Shown here piece after piece: positions 1 through 8,954 of a DNA stretch of 64,000 nucleotides (the stretch's first letter is position 1; the number at the start of each line of letters is the position of its first letter). Made by a program: the position numbers and the translations under genes. The DNA lies in assembly GCF_013137895.1 (NCBI RefSeq), contig NZ_CP053538.1:3379001-3443000 (forward strand), in the 5' to 3' direction. The notes under the pieces are model-generated. The model saw only the letters and a program-made list of their open reading frames with translations, was not told the origin of the DNA and searched no databases. The stretch comes from Hymenobacter taeanensis. GTDB lineage: Bacteria > Bacteroidota > Bacteroidia > Cytophagales > Hymenobacteraceae.

Positions 1-142
1 CTGATGTACTGAACCAATCTGCCAAATAGGGCTTTGCTGCCGCGAAAGCACTGGCGGGCTCCTTTGCCCGTCTCGTAGATTAGCCTTCGTAGCTGGTCGA
101 AACGGTGGCCTAGGCCACTGCCACAACACCCACCTTTGTGCT

Positions 143-1168
143 ATGGAGCGCGTCAAAAAAATCTTCTGGCTGATTCACGTATTCGTTTGGGTCTTGTTCA
201 CCTTGTTGGTCGGCTTGCAACTCAAGAGTGATACCGATGCCCATTGGCGAAGCACAACGGCGGGTTTTATTGCGACCTGCCTGTATGTTTTTTACATGCA
301 TTTCTACCTGCTGACCCAATACGGCGGTAAGAGAAAAGGAAGAGAGTACTGGTTTCGGTTGGGAGGTATTGCCTTGAGCGGCCCCTCGCCTTTTTTGTTC
401 TTCCACCAGGAGCAGTTTGATTTTGGGTACTATTCAATGCACGTCATCACGACGGTACCCATCTTTCTCTTCCTGAGCTGGCTGGCCCGGGTCACCGAGA
501 CGCTGGTGCTCAACACTATCCGGAAAGAGCAGCTGGAGAAACAGGCCGCGGAAGCAGAACTGAATTATCTGAAGTCGCAGATCAATCCGCACTTCCTGTT
601 CAATACCCTCAACAACATCCACACGCTGGTTTACAAGCAAGCCCCCGCCGCCCCGGAGGCGGTAATGCACCTGGCCTCGCTGATGCGCTACATGATTTAT
701 GAGTCAAACGCGGCTACGGTGCCCCTGGCCCGGGAGATGGACTATTTGCAGGATTATGTGAGTTTGCAGCAGCTCCGTTACAAGAATAGCCCCGTGGTAG
801 ACCTGCAGCTAGTGGGCGAAACGGAATCCTACTACATTGCCCCTCTGCTGTTCATTCACCTGCTGGAAAACGCCTACAAGCACAGCCCCGCCCGCCTAGC
901 CCCCGGCGACCTGAAGGTGCGGGTGCTGATAAAAGATGATACCCTGACTTTCAGCGTGCAGAACCCAATTGCCACAAAATCGGCTAACGCCCTAAGCGAG
1001 CCCGGAGGCATCGGGCTGCCCAACGTCCGGAAGAGGCTGGCGTTGTTGTATCCCGGCCAGCATACCCTGAGCACCCAACACACCACCGAAACCTTTACGG
1101 CCCGCCTTACCATTCAAGGTCTTCACGCATTAGCCCATGAAAGAGAAGCTCACCTGCTACATCATTGA
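143..1168 (+). CDS. LytS/YehU-type sensor histidine kinase
   Basis: A membrane sensor kinase that would phosphorylate the LytTR regulator encoded directly downstream. The N-terminal ~120 residues contain several hydrophobic segments (about 8-27, 34-58 and 100-118). They are followed by a short coiled stretch and the His_kinase box with the phospho-accepting H150 in the motif NPHFLFNTLNN, typical of the LytS/YehU family. A C-terminal ATPase follows, with an N-box (LLENAYKHS) and a degenerate G-box (GGIGLPNVRKRL). The length of 341 aa is normal for Bacteroidota members. The ATG at 143 is used, and the 3' end overlaps the regulator gene by 32 bp, so the two are almost certainly co-transcribed. 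The signal sensed is unknown. A perfect GTGGCCTAGGCCAC palindrome lies at 105-118, just upstream. Confidence 0.93.
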   Translation: MERVKKIFWLIHVFVWVLFTLLVGLQLKSDTDAHWRSTTAGFIATCLYVFYMHFYLLTQYGGKRKGREYWFRLGGIALSGPSPFLFFHQEQFDFGYYSMHVITTVPIFLFLSWLARVTETLVLNTIRKEQLEKQAAEAELNYLKSQINPHFLFNTLNNIHTLVYKQAPAAPEAVMHLASLMRYMIYESNAATVPLAREMDYLQDYVSLQQLRYKNSPVVDLQLVGETESYYIAPLLFIHLLENAYKHSPARLAPGDLKVRVLIKDDTLTFSVQNPIATKSANALSEPGGIGLPNVRKRLALLYPGQHTLSTQHTTETFTARLTIQGLHALAHEREAHLLHH

Positions 1169-1865
1169 GGACGAGCATCTGGCCCAGGAGATTCTGGAAG
1201 AGTACATCCGAAAAGTACCTTTTCTGGAGTTGAAAGGGGCCTACGAAAGCCCCCTGGAAGCCGCCGGTCCGCTGAAGGAAGACAATCCCGACCTGCTGTT
1301 TCTGGACATTAACATGCCGGATCTGGATGGGCTCAGCTTCATCCCGATGCTGAATCCCAAGCCCATGATTATCCTCACCACCGCCTACGACCAGTACGCC
1401 TTGAAGGCGTATGAGCTGGAGGTACGGGATTACCTGCTGAAGCCCTTCACGTTTGAGCGGTTTTATAAAGCTGTTTTGCGCCTGTACCAGGAACAGCGCC
1501 CCCGCCAGCTCCTGGAAAAGAAGCAGGATACAGCCGACGCTAAGCCAGAGCAGGAGTATATTTTTCTGAAGGTAGGCCACCGCATCCAGAAAGTAGCCAC
1601 CCATGATATTCTCTTTGTGGAGGGTATGAAAGACTACCTGCGGATTCACACCCCGCAGGAGAAGATTCTGACGCTGTTGAGCTTTGCCAAACTAGAGGAG
1701 CTGCTACCCAAGCAGGAGTTTGCGCGCGTGCACCGGTCCTTTCTGGTGGCTCTGAACAGGATTGACCACATCGAGAAAAACCGAATTCAGATCAGAGACC
1801 AGCTCATTCCCATCAGCGATACCTATGCCGAGGCGTTTTATAAAATGTTGAAAGGGCTTCAATAG
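1137..1865 (+). CDS. LytTR-family response regulator
   Basis: A transcriptional response regulator partnered with the upstream LytS-type kinase. Residues 1-125 form a receiver domain with acidic residues near the N-terminus (EDE, 11-13), the phospho-accepting D57 in FLDINMPDLDG, and the late K in YLLKPF. Residues ~135-240 form a LytTR DNA-binding domain (FLKVGHRIQKVATHDI, then FARVHRSFLVALNRI). The ATG at 1137 lies inside the end of the kinase gene, giving a 32-bp overlap. The stop codon overlaps the stop of the convergent PAS kinase by 7 bp, so there is no room for a terminator between the two converging genes. The regulon cannot be told from the sequence. Confidence 0.94.
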   Translation: MKEKLTCYIIEDEHLAQEILEEYIRKVPFLELKGAYESPLEAAGPLKEDNPDLLFLDINMPDLDGLSFIPMLNPKPMIILTTAYDQYALKAYELEVRDYLLKPFTFERFYKAVLRLYQEQRPRQLLEKKQDTADAKPEQEYIFLKVGHRIQKVATHDILFVEGMKDYLRIHTPQEKILTLLSFAKLEELLPKQEFARVHRSFLVALNRIDHIEKNRIQIRDQLIPISDTYAEAFYKMLKGLQ

Positions 1866-4678
1866 GGCAGGTAAACGCCCACAGTAGTACCAACCCCCGG
1901 TTGACTTTTTACTTCCAGGTGGCCCCCGGCATTTTCCACCATGCGCTTCACCATATAGAGGCCAATACCGGTGCCCTCTACGTGGGTGTGGAAGCGCTGG
2001 AACATGGTGAACAACCGCGGTAACTGGTCAGGGTGAATGCCCAAACCGTTGTCTTGCACTTCGAGCACCGTGTAGCCCGGTTGCACCCGGGCCCGCAGCT
2101 CTACCTGGGCTGGCCGGCCCGGGTGGCGGTACTTAAGGGCGTTGCTAAGCAGATTATACACCACAGAGCGCAGGTTCTTCTCCGAGAACTGCACCCACGG
2201 AACCTGCTCAACGGCCACCACCAGCTGAGCCGCCGTTTCTTTTACAAGCGGTTGCAGGTCGCGGCGTACACCTTCCACCACGGCAGCTAAGTCTACGGCG
2301 ACTGTGGCAGGGGCATACTCTTTTTGCAGCTTAGAAACTTCCGTCAGGTGGCTGATGGTCCGCTTGAAGCGCTCCACCGACTCAAGCATAAGCATGAGGG
2401 TGGGAGCAATGGCCTCGTCTGCAGCCACGGCGGGGGGGAGCTCCTCGCTTAGCAAGGAGAGCAACCCCTCAATGTTCGCAATGGGCGCTTTCAGGTCATG
2501 CGAGGCCGTGTAGATGAAGTTATCCAGATCAGCATTGGTGCGCCGCAATTGCTCGTTAGTCTGCTTCAGCTCCGTGATATCAATGGCCGAGCCCACGTAG
2601 CCGTACAGCTCGCCGCCCTGCAGATAGCTGGGTGCACCCTGGGCCAGCAGCCAGCGGTACTCCCCATCGTGGCGGCGCATACGGTGCTCCAGAGTGTAGG
2701 GCTTGCCCTGCGCAATGGCCTGCGTTAAGGTGGCCTGCGTGTGCTCAAACTCGTCCTCCGGGATATATGATTTCCAGCCCGTAGCAATGTACTGCTGCTC
2801 ATTTTCCAGGCCTACAAAGTCGAGGAAAGCGCGGTTGATGTAGCGGATAGAGGAGTCGGGGTACACGGCCCACACCATATTGGGAGCGGCGTCGGCCATG
2901 GTGCGGAAGCGGGCCTCACTTTCCTGCAGCTCGCCGGTCAGCCCCTCAAGGCGCTGTTGAGCTAGGGCCAGGTCGGTGACGTCGGCGGCCGTGTTAAGGA
3001 TGCCGTACACCTGGCCACGGCTGTCGCGTAGGGGCCCGAGGCTGTAGTTGTAGTAGTAGGTTTGCGGCTGGCCATGAATGAGCACCTCTAGGCGCTGGTT
3101 GCGCAGGTGGAGCGGTACGCCGCTAGTCAGCACCTGCTGAAATTGTGCCGTTACGCCCTGCGGCACCAATTCGGGTAGCACGTCGGCAAAGCGCTGACCA
3201 AACACCTGGGGGCCCTTGCCCCAGGCTGTTAGCATTGCCTCGTTGGCCAGCTGAATGCGAAACTCAGGGCCTACGCATACACTGATAGGGAAGGGCACTC
3301 CCTCCACAAGAGCTCTAATCTGCAGCTCACTTTCCCGCTCGCGTTGCCGGGCCACCACCTGCTCCGTTACATCGTAGGCAAAGGTAGATACGCCCACAAC
3401 AGCCCCGTTTTCGCGGTAGGCCTGGTATGTGAAATTGAAGTAGCGGACCTGATCAGGGGCGGCGGCGGTGTGGCTGGTGAAGTTCAGGGGCTGCTCAGTG
3501 CCGAAAAAGGTTTCTCCGGTCTCGTACACCTGGTCTAATAGTGCCAGGAGCCCTAACTCACTCGCTTCCGGTAGGGCTTCGGCTACGGTGTGGCCTAGCA
3601 ATTGCCGGCCCGCAAATAGCACCTCACTGGTAGGATTAATGTAGATATAGCGGTGGTCGGGGCCGCGCGTAATGGCAATGGCTGCGGGAGTTTGCTCCAG
3701 TACCTGATATAGCTCTTCCCGGTCCTGCACGCGCCGCTCAGCGGTGGCCAGGGCCTCGGTTTGCGTTTCGGCTAGCTGGCGCGTACGCTCTGCTACCCGT
3801 GCTTCCAGCTCCTGGTTGAACTCCTGCACCTGCTGGCGGCTCAGCACCTGCTCGGTTACCTCAGTGCCAATGGACCGAATACCACTAACACTGCCATCAG
3901 GATCAAACTCGGGTTGGAACACGAAGTTCCAGTACACCGGCTCCGGCCGGCCGTGGCGGTCAATGAGGGTGAGTTGTTCGTGGGCTGTGTGCGGGTTGCC
4001 CGTGGAGTATACCTGGTCGAAGATTGCCACCACCTCGGGAGTGGCTGCCTCGGGCATAACCTCAAACACTGGTCGGCCGAGTACGTCGGGCAAAGTGCGG
4101 CCCCAGATTGCCAGGGTGGTAGCGTTGGCTAGTTCCACGCGGTAGCGCGGACCCCGGTACACCGCCACAGCCACCGGAGCTTGCTCCACAAAGTCGCGCA
4201 GGGCATTACGCTGGTGTTCAGCCTCCGTGCGGAAGGCTTTCTCCCGGGCCTGGCTGGCACGCAGGGCCTCCTCAACGGCACTGCGGTTCTGATTTGCCGT
4301 GTCGGTGAAGCTTACTACCAGCCAGTTTCCGCTGCGCCGGGCCGATAGCTGGAAATAGTTGTCTAGGCCATCGGCCTGGTAGTTAACCTCATATACCTCA
4401 GAAATTCCTTCGGTGTACACGCGCCGGTAATAGTTGAATATGCCAGCGGTAACGGCGTGCGTAAAACGAGTGAGCAACGTGCCGCCAGGGCGCTCCGGAA
4501 GACCAAGCATGCGCTGGCCGGCGGGGTTCAGGTACTCAATGGTGAAATCAACAATTGCTCCCGCCGGGCTATAAACCGGTTGCATTGCATTGACACCCGT
4601 GAGCGAGGTGGCCAGCAGATCGTAAAATAAACTAGCCGGTAGGAAAGAGGAAAGAGACAAGTTAGGAGCGGAATCCAT
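1859..4678 (-). CDS. Multi-PAS hybrid-free sensor histidine kinase
   Basis: A large kinase of 939 aa without obvious membrane segments, so probably cytoplasmic. Five PAS-like domains are readable at about 20-130, 160-280, 325-445, 455-575 and 590-705. The fourth and fifth are followed by PAC-like DVTD/DITE ends. Coiled linkers (around 280-325 and 575-595) connect them. The HisKA domain carries H727 in YTASHDLKAPIAN. The ATPase has an N-box (NLLSNALKYRH), a G1 box (DNGLGI) and a G2 box (GTGIGLYMVKRMVENAGG), matching phytochrome-like/KdpD-class kinases. No receiver domain is fused and no regulator is adjacent except the convergent LytTR gene, which has its own kinase. The ligand or redox cofactor for the PAS domains cannot be assigned. 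Confidence 0.9.
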   Translation of the reverse strand: MDSAPNLSLSSFLPASLFYDLLATSLTGVNAMQPVYSPAGAIVDFTIEYLNPAGQRMLGLPERPGGTLLTRFTHAVTAGIFNYYRRVYTEGISEVYEVNYQADGLDNYFQLSARRSGNWLVVSFTDTANQNRSAVEEALRASQAREKAFRTEAEHQRNALRDFVEQAPVAVAVYRGPRYRVELANATTLAIWGRTLPDVLGRPVFEVMPEAATPEVVAIFDQVYSTGNPHTAHEQLTLIDRHGRPEPVYWNFVFQPEFDPDGSVSGIRSIGTEVTEQVLSRQQVQEFNQELEARVAERTRQLAETQTEALATAERRVQDREELYQVLEQTPAAIAITRGPDHRYIYINPTSEVLFAGRQLLGHTVAEALPEASELGLLALLDQVYETGETFFGTEQPLNFTSHTAAAPDQVRYFNFTYQAYRENGAVVGVSTFAYDVTEQVVARQRERESELQIRALVEGVPFPISVCVGPEFRIQLANEAMLTAWGKGPQVFGQRFADVLPELVPQGVTAQFQQVLTSGVPLHLRNQRLEVLIHGQPQTYYYNYSLGPLRDSRGQVYGILNTAADVTDLALAQQRLEGLTGELQESEARFRTMADAAPNMVWAVYPDSSIRYINRAFLDFVGLENEQQYIATGWKSYIPEDEFEHTQATLTQAIAQGKPYTLEHRMRRHDGEYRWLLAQGAPSYLQGGELYGYVGSAIDITELKQTNEQLRRTNADLDNFIYTASHDLKAPIANIEGLLSLLSEELPPAVAADEAIAPTLMLMLESVERFKRTISHLTEVSKLQKEYAPATVAVDLAAVVEGVRRDLQPLVKETAAQLVVAVEQVPWVQFSEKNLRSVVYNLLSNALKYRHPGRPAQVELRARVQPGYTVLEVQDNGLGIHPDQLPRLFTMFQRFHTHVEGTGIGLYMVKRMVENAGGHLEVKSQPGVGTTVGVYLPY

Positions 4679-5455
4679 TGGTAGAGCAACAAGGAATAGG
4701 CAGCGCGGACGAGCAAGCTATCCACTTTCAAGCAGGATATAAAGTAACGCGAAGCTCCGGGTTAGGTACAGTAGCGGGGAGGGCGTGTACTGGCCCTTCC
4801 TCTGATGGAGAGGTAGTGCCCGTCAACTCCCTGTAGTGCTCCAGTTAGCGGCTGCAATCTAAGTAAATGCAGGCAGCGGCGAGTGATTGGTGGCCTGGGA
4901 GCAGGAACAATAAGCCAGCGCCAACCGGAGGACTGCAGGAAGCCTTTGCATTGACAACCATACCCCCAACGTGAAGGCGAAGGTGTGAACCAGTTCGCAA
5001 ACAACGTAGTGTATAACTGAGAGGCCGGCGCGAGTGCCGGTAGTGGTCTTGCGCATCGGCGAGGCGGAAGTTCTTTGTCGTAGGTTTTGTAGTCGCGCCC
5101 GTAGTTGTAGGTCCCAAAACCCTGCTGCTCCAAGCCCGAAGGCACCACTATTTTGTTCTGGTGGCTGCTGTAGCGCCCACCCGTGCAGTAAACGTCTTAC
5201 TGCACCGTTGGTCGGATGTCGCGGCCTGAGAGATACCGCACCTGCTTTTGCGCAGACTACTGCGCGCGCCCAGGCCCGGCAAACGGGTATAAAGCTATGC
5301 AGCAACTGAAAAACGCAAAAACGCGCAAGTGAGAACCAGCCATGAGTAGCGCAGTGTGAGCCAGGAGCCGGAGTGACAGCAGTAAGCCCTAACCTACTTA
5401 CCTCTGCCCATCTGGCTTCTCTGTAGTTTCCTGCTTGCGCCAGAGAAAGTACCCT
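4679..5455. other. Long intergenic region holding a decayed reading frame
   Basis: About 780 bp separate the PAS kinase start from the terminator of the next minus-strand gene. Open frames here (the longest about 200 codons on the minus strand) have no family resemblance and poor composition. The only protein-like signal is the broken minus-strand frame listed separately at 5068-5241. The rest holds presumed promoter DNA for the kinase, with nothing recognisable. Confidence 0.5.
5068..5241 (-). pseudogene. Remnant of a small, Tyr-rich protein gene
   Basis: Reading the minus strand from the GTG at 5241 gives a sequence of natural composition (VRYLSGRD, then GGRYSSHQNKIVVPSG, then GFGTYNYGRDYKTYDK). 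It is broken by an in-frame TAA at 5197-5199. After YKTYDK the sensible reading shifts frame (NFRLADAQDHYRHSR). One stop plus one apparent frameshift suggest a decayed gene of fewer than 120 codons. The parent family was not identified. This is a pattern-based judgement; without a homologue it could be chance. Confidence 0.4.
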
Positions 5456-5497
5456 GCAAAAAAGCCCCATCCGGGGGGGCGGATGGGGCTTTTTTGC
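5456..5497 (-). terminator. Rho-independent terminator of the small exported protein gene
   Basis: A perfect 18-bp inverted repeat (5456-5473 and 5480-5497) with a six-G loop. The stem is flanked by runs of six A and six T, so it reads as a terminator in either direction. It lies 15 bp past the stop of the minus-strand gene at 5513. Confidence 0.9.
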
Positions 5498-5512
5498 GAA
5501 AATCAGGTCAGC

Positions 5513-5836
5513 TTAGTGGCGGTAGCCATAGTCGTGGTCATGGTCGTCGTGGCGGTGCTGTGCCTCCCAGCGGGCCCGCTCGGCGGCGCGTTGTTGCTCC
5601 AGGCGGCGTTGGGCCTCCAGGCGGGCCCGCTGCTGGGCGGCAAGCTGGCGCTGGCGTTCCAGTTCATACTTGCGCTGGGCGGCTTCGCGGCGGGCCCGCT
5701 CTACTTCAGCTTTGCGGTCGTATTTGATAGCCTCTTTGCGGGCTTTGTACGGACCATAAGGAGCCACGGCGGCGAAAGAAGCAGAGCTGGCAAACAGGCC
5801 TAGAGCGGCCACGAGGGAAAACAGAGAAGCTTTCAT
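5513..5836 (-). CDS. Small exported Arg/Gln/Ala-rich coiled-coil protein with His-rich tail
   Basis: A 107-aa protein of unknown function. Residues 1-23 form a clear signal peptide (hydrophobic core, then SSASFAA). The middle (about 30-92) is one long, highly charged helix dominated by R, E, Q and A, predicted to be a coiled coil. The C-terminus ends in HRHDDHDHDYGYRH, which could bind divalent metal. In the DNA the GCGGGCCCGCT motif recurs three times with similar spacing, so the helix probably grew by short duplications. It stands alone between a long upstream intergenic region and a strong terminator. Similar small secreted His-tailed helices are common but uncharacterised in Bacteroidota. 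Metal binding is inference only. Confidence 0.75.
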   Translation of the reverse strand: MKASLFSLVAALGLFASSASFAAVAPYGPYKARKEAIKYDRKAEVERARREAAQRKYELERQRQLAAQQRARLEAQRRLEQQRAAERARWEAQHRHDDHDHDYGYRH

Positions 5837-6211
5837 GATAAGAAGGGAAAAAGGTTGGGAGAAAGGAGACTAAATAAGTAGCAAGCGCTTGCCAACCCAA
5901 TTGCAAGCCCAGTGCCAGCTTGCTCGTAAGAGGGTTTTCGGGCGCAGTTACTCTCTCAACTGCCGCGTAGTATCGGCCACCTTCCTTGTTTTATCTACCA
6001 AGCAACAGGTGCATTTAAGTTAATACCTCCGCCGGAGCTGCTTCCTGGCACAAACGAAACAACCTACTGGCCTACGGGCTTCATTCTTGATAAATGGCCG
6101 GCCAACGCACAGGCGTTATCTGCCCGTTGGCCCTGCGCGTAAGCTACTGGCTTAACCCCGGGTGGTAAAGCTTGCGTAGTGTAGAGTACGCGTAATAATC
6201 AGGACCCCCTT
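5837..6211. other. Divergent promoter region, nothing else recognised
   Basis: 375 bp between the divergently transcribed small exported protein gene and the GH63 gene. It is less GC-rich than its surroundings in places (for example around 5985-6030) and should carry both promoters. No repeat, RNA or confident promoter consensus was identified. Confidence 0.4.
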
Positions 6212-8839
6212 ATGACTGCCGAGCAACAACGCCTCACGGAGGCCAATGCCCGCAAAGCCCCCTGGCGCAAGTGGGGGCCCTACCTTTCGGAGCGGCAATG
6301 GGGCACGGTGCGCGAAGATTACTCCGCTAACGGGCAGGCCTGGGAATACATCACCCACGACATGGCCCGCTCATACGCCTACCGCTGGGGCGAGGAGGGC
6401 TTGGGCGGCATCTGTGATGACCAGCAGCGCTTGTGTTTGGCCCTGGGCCTCTGGAACGGCCACGACCCCATCCTGAAAGAGCGGCTGTTTGGGCTGGCGG
6501 CACCCGAAGGCAACCACGGCGAAGACGTGAAGGAGGTATACTATTACCTGGAGAACGTGCCCACCCACTCTTACATGCAGATGCTGTATAAGTACCCGCA
6601 CCACGCTTTCCCTTACTCCTGGCTGGTGCAGGAAAATGCCCACCGGAGCCGGCATGAGCCGGAGTTTGAGCTCCTGGATACGGCAATTTTCCATGAGAAC
6701 CGGTATTTTGATGTGTGTATAGAGTACGCCAAAGCCAGCCCCGAGGACCTGTTGCTGCAGATTACCGTGCACAACCGGGGCCCTGAGGAAGCGGAGGTAC
6801 ACGTGCTGCCCCAGCTCTGGTTTCGGAATACCTGGGCCTGGGAGACTGATAGCTACCGCCCGGAGCTGATTGAGGAGGCAGGAGCCATTGCCGTTCGGCA
6901 CCGCGAGCTGCCTCATCTGTGCCTGTACGCCGACCACGCCCCGGCTCTGCTCTTCTGCGACAACGACACCAACCCCCACCGGTTGCCCCACCTGGCCCCG
7001 CCCACCCAAACGCAGTTTTACAAAGACGGCATTCAGGACTGCATAGTACATGGGGCGCCCACTGTAAACCCAACGCAGGTGGGTACCAAGGCCGCAGCTC
7101 ATTATACGCTAACGGTAGCTGCTGGCAGCTGCCAAGCAGTGCGGGTGCGGCTGGCTCCTGCGGGGCAGGCCACCCCGTTTGCCGATTTTGATGAGGTGCT
7201 GAACCTGCGGCGCCAGGAAACCGACCAGTACTACGCGCACCAGCAGCGTGGCCTACCCGACCCCGACACTCGCAGCGTGCAGCGGCAGGCCTTTGCCGGC
7301 ATGCTCTGGAGCAAGCAGTACTATAACTACGATGTAGCCCAGTGGCTGCAGGGCGACCCTGCGCTGCCCAAGCCACCCCCGGAGCGGCAGCACGGCCGCA
7401 ACAGTGCCTGGCCGCACCTCAACAACGGCGACATTATTTCCATGCCCGATAAGTGGGAGTACCCCTGGTATGCCGCCTGGGACCTGGCTTTTCACTGTGT
7501 GCCCCTGGCGCAGCTTGACCCCTGGTTTGCTAAGTCCCAGCTGCGCCTGCTCTGCCAAGACTGGTACATGCACCCCAATGGCCAACTGCCCGCCTACGAG
7601 TGGAATTTCTCCGACGTGAACCCTCCCGTACACGCCTGGGCCACGTGGCGGGTGTATAAAATGTGCCAGAAGCAAAGCAACGACACCGGCGACCTTGACT
7701 TTCTGAGCACGGTATTTCATCGTCTGCTGCTAAATTTTACCTGGTGGGTAAACCGCAAAGACCGGCACGGGCATAACATTTTTGAGGGCGGCTTCCTGGG
7801 GCTTGATAACATTGGCGTCTTTGACAGGTCAGCACCTCTGCCCGATGGTACCTACCTGGAGCAAGCCGATGCCACAAGCTGGATGGCTATGTACGCCCTG
7901 AACATGATGCGCATTGCGCTGGAGCTGGCTAAAACCAACCCCGTATATCAGGACCTGGCCAGCAAGTTTTTTGAGCACTTCCTTTATATCGCCGGGGCCA
8001 TGACCAATATGGATGCCGACGAGCTTGACCTGTGGGACCTGGAGGATGAGTTTTACTATGATGCTCTGCACACCCCGCAAAACGGCCGGCAGTTTCTAAA
8101 AACCCGGTCGTTAGTGGGACTGATTCCGCTGTTTGCGGTGGAGGTGCTCACAGATGAAGAGTTGCAAGGCATGCCCACCTTTGTGGCGCGTATGAACTGG
8201 TTTCTGGAGAACCGCCCGCAACTGGCCAGCCAGGTTTCGCGGTGGCGGGAGCCTGGCCGCGGCGACACTCACCTGCTTTCCCTGCTGCGCGGGCACCGGG
8301 TAAAGCGGCTGCTGGCACGGGCCCTGGATGAGAACGAGTTTTTATCGGAGTATGGCATCCGCTCCCTGTCTCGCTACCACCAGGCGCACCCGTTTTACCT
8401 GGCCTATGATGGGAAGAAGATGAAAGTGCAGTATGAGCCCGGGGAGGCAGAAACCGCACTGTTTGGCGGCAACTCCAACTGGCGGGGGCCCATTTGGTTT
8501 CCCCTGAACTTCCTGTTGATTGAGTCGCTGCAGCGCTTCCACCACTACTACGGCGACGATTTTAAGGTAGAGTACCCCACCCACTCGGGCCAGTACAGCA
8601 CCCTGCTCGAAATTGCCGATGCCCTGAGTAGTCGCCTCACCAAGCTGTTTCTGCGTAACGACGAAGGTATTCGGCCGGCTCTAGGCCAGGAGAAGCGCTG
8701 GCAAACCGACCCTCATTTCCGAAACTACGTGTTGTTTCACGAGTATTTCCACGGCGACACGGGGCAGGGCCTGGGCGCCAGCCACCAAACCGGCTGGACG
8801 GGCCTCATCGCCAAGCTGCTACAGCCGCGCAATCCCTAA
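6212..8839 (+). CDS. GH63-family glucosidase (mannosyl-oligosaccharide glucosidase-like)
   Basis: An 875-aa glycoside hydrolase. The N-terminal ~350 residues form a beta-rich domain (WGPYLSERQWGTVREDYS at the start; YLENVPTHSYM). The rest is an (alpha/alpha)6 barrel with the conserved late motif GGNSNWRGPIWFPLNFLL and an acidic LGLDNIGVFDRS segment, as in bacterial GH63 proteins. Family members hydrolyse alpha-glucosides such as glucosylglycerate or mannosylglycerate or short alpha-glucans; the substrate here is unknown. There is no signal peptide, so it is cytoplasmic and probably acts on an internal solute or imported sugar. It is monocistronic, with no transporter or other sugar gene adjacent. 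The ATG at 6212 gives the expected N-terminus. Confidence 0.85.
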   Translation: MTAEQQRLTEANARKAPWRKWGPYLSERQWGTVREDYSANGQAWEYITHDMARSYAYRWGEEGLGGICDDQQRLCLALGLWNGHDPILKERLFGLAAPEGNHGEDVKEVYYYLENVPTHSYMQMLYKYPHHAFPYSWLVQENAHRSRHEPEFELLDTAIFHENRYFDVCIEYAKASPEDLLLQITVHNRGPEEAEVHVLPQLWFRNTWAWETDSYRPELIEEAGAIAVRHRELPHLCLYADHAPALLFCDNDTNPHRLPHLAPPTQTQFYKDGIQDCIVHGAPTVNPTQVGTKAAAHYTLTVAAGSCQAVRVRLAPAGQATPFADFDEVLNLRRQETDQYYAHQQRGLPDPDTRSVQRQAFAGMLWSKQYYNYDVAQWLQGDPALPKPPPERQHGRNSAWPHLNNGDIISMPDKWEYPWYAAWDLAFHCVPLAQLDPWFAKSQLRLLCQDWYMHPNGQLPAYEWNFSDVNPPVHAWATWRVYKMCQKQSNDTGDLDFLSTVFHRLLLNFTWWVNRKDRHGHNIFEGGFLGLDNIGVFDRSAPLPDGTYLEQADATSWMAMYALNMMRIALELAKTNPVYQDLASKFFEHFLYIAGAMTNMDADELDLWDLEDEFYYDALHTPQNGRQFLKTRSLVGLIPLFAVEVLTDEELQGMPTFVARMNWFLENRPQLASQVSRWREPGRGDTHLLSLLRGHRVKRLLARALDENEFLSEYGIRSLSRYHQAHPFYLAYDGKKMKVQYEPGEAETALFGGNSNWRGPIWFPLNFLLIESLQRFHHYYGDDFKVEYPTHSGQYSTLLEIADALSSRLTKLFLRNDEGIRPALGQEKRWQTDPHFRNYVLFHEYFHGDTGQGLGASHQTGWTGLIAKLLQPRNP

Positions 8840-8954
8840 TTCAATTACTGCTTGCGCCCCACTCCAAGCCCAGGACCGTCGGAAAATACCTGAATCCGTA
8901 TCAGTAGGTAACAAGAACTCGGGTATCGTTTGGTAACCACAGCACGCAAGGCAT

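Noticed and set aside
1..142. 3' end of an upstream gene at the left edge
   Set aside because: No protein-like frame is readable in these 142 bases; only a TGGCCTAG palindrome was seen.
4859..5470. A 203-codon minus-strand frame in the first long spacer
   Set aside because: It runs into the terminator stem of the next gene and reads as low-quality Cys/Trp/Arg-rich text; the only protein-like signal in the area is in another frame.
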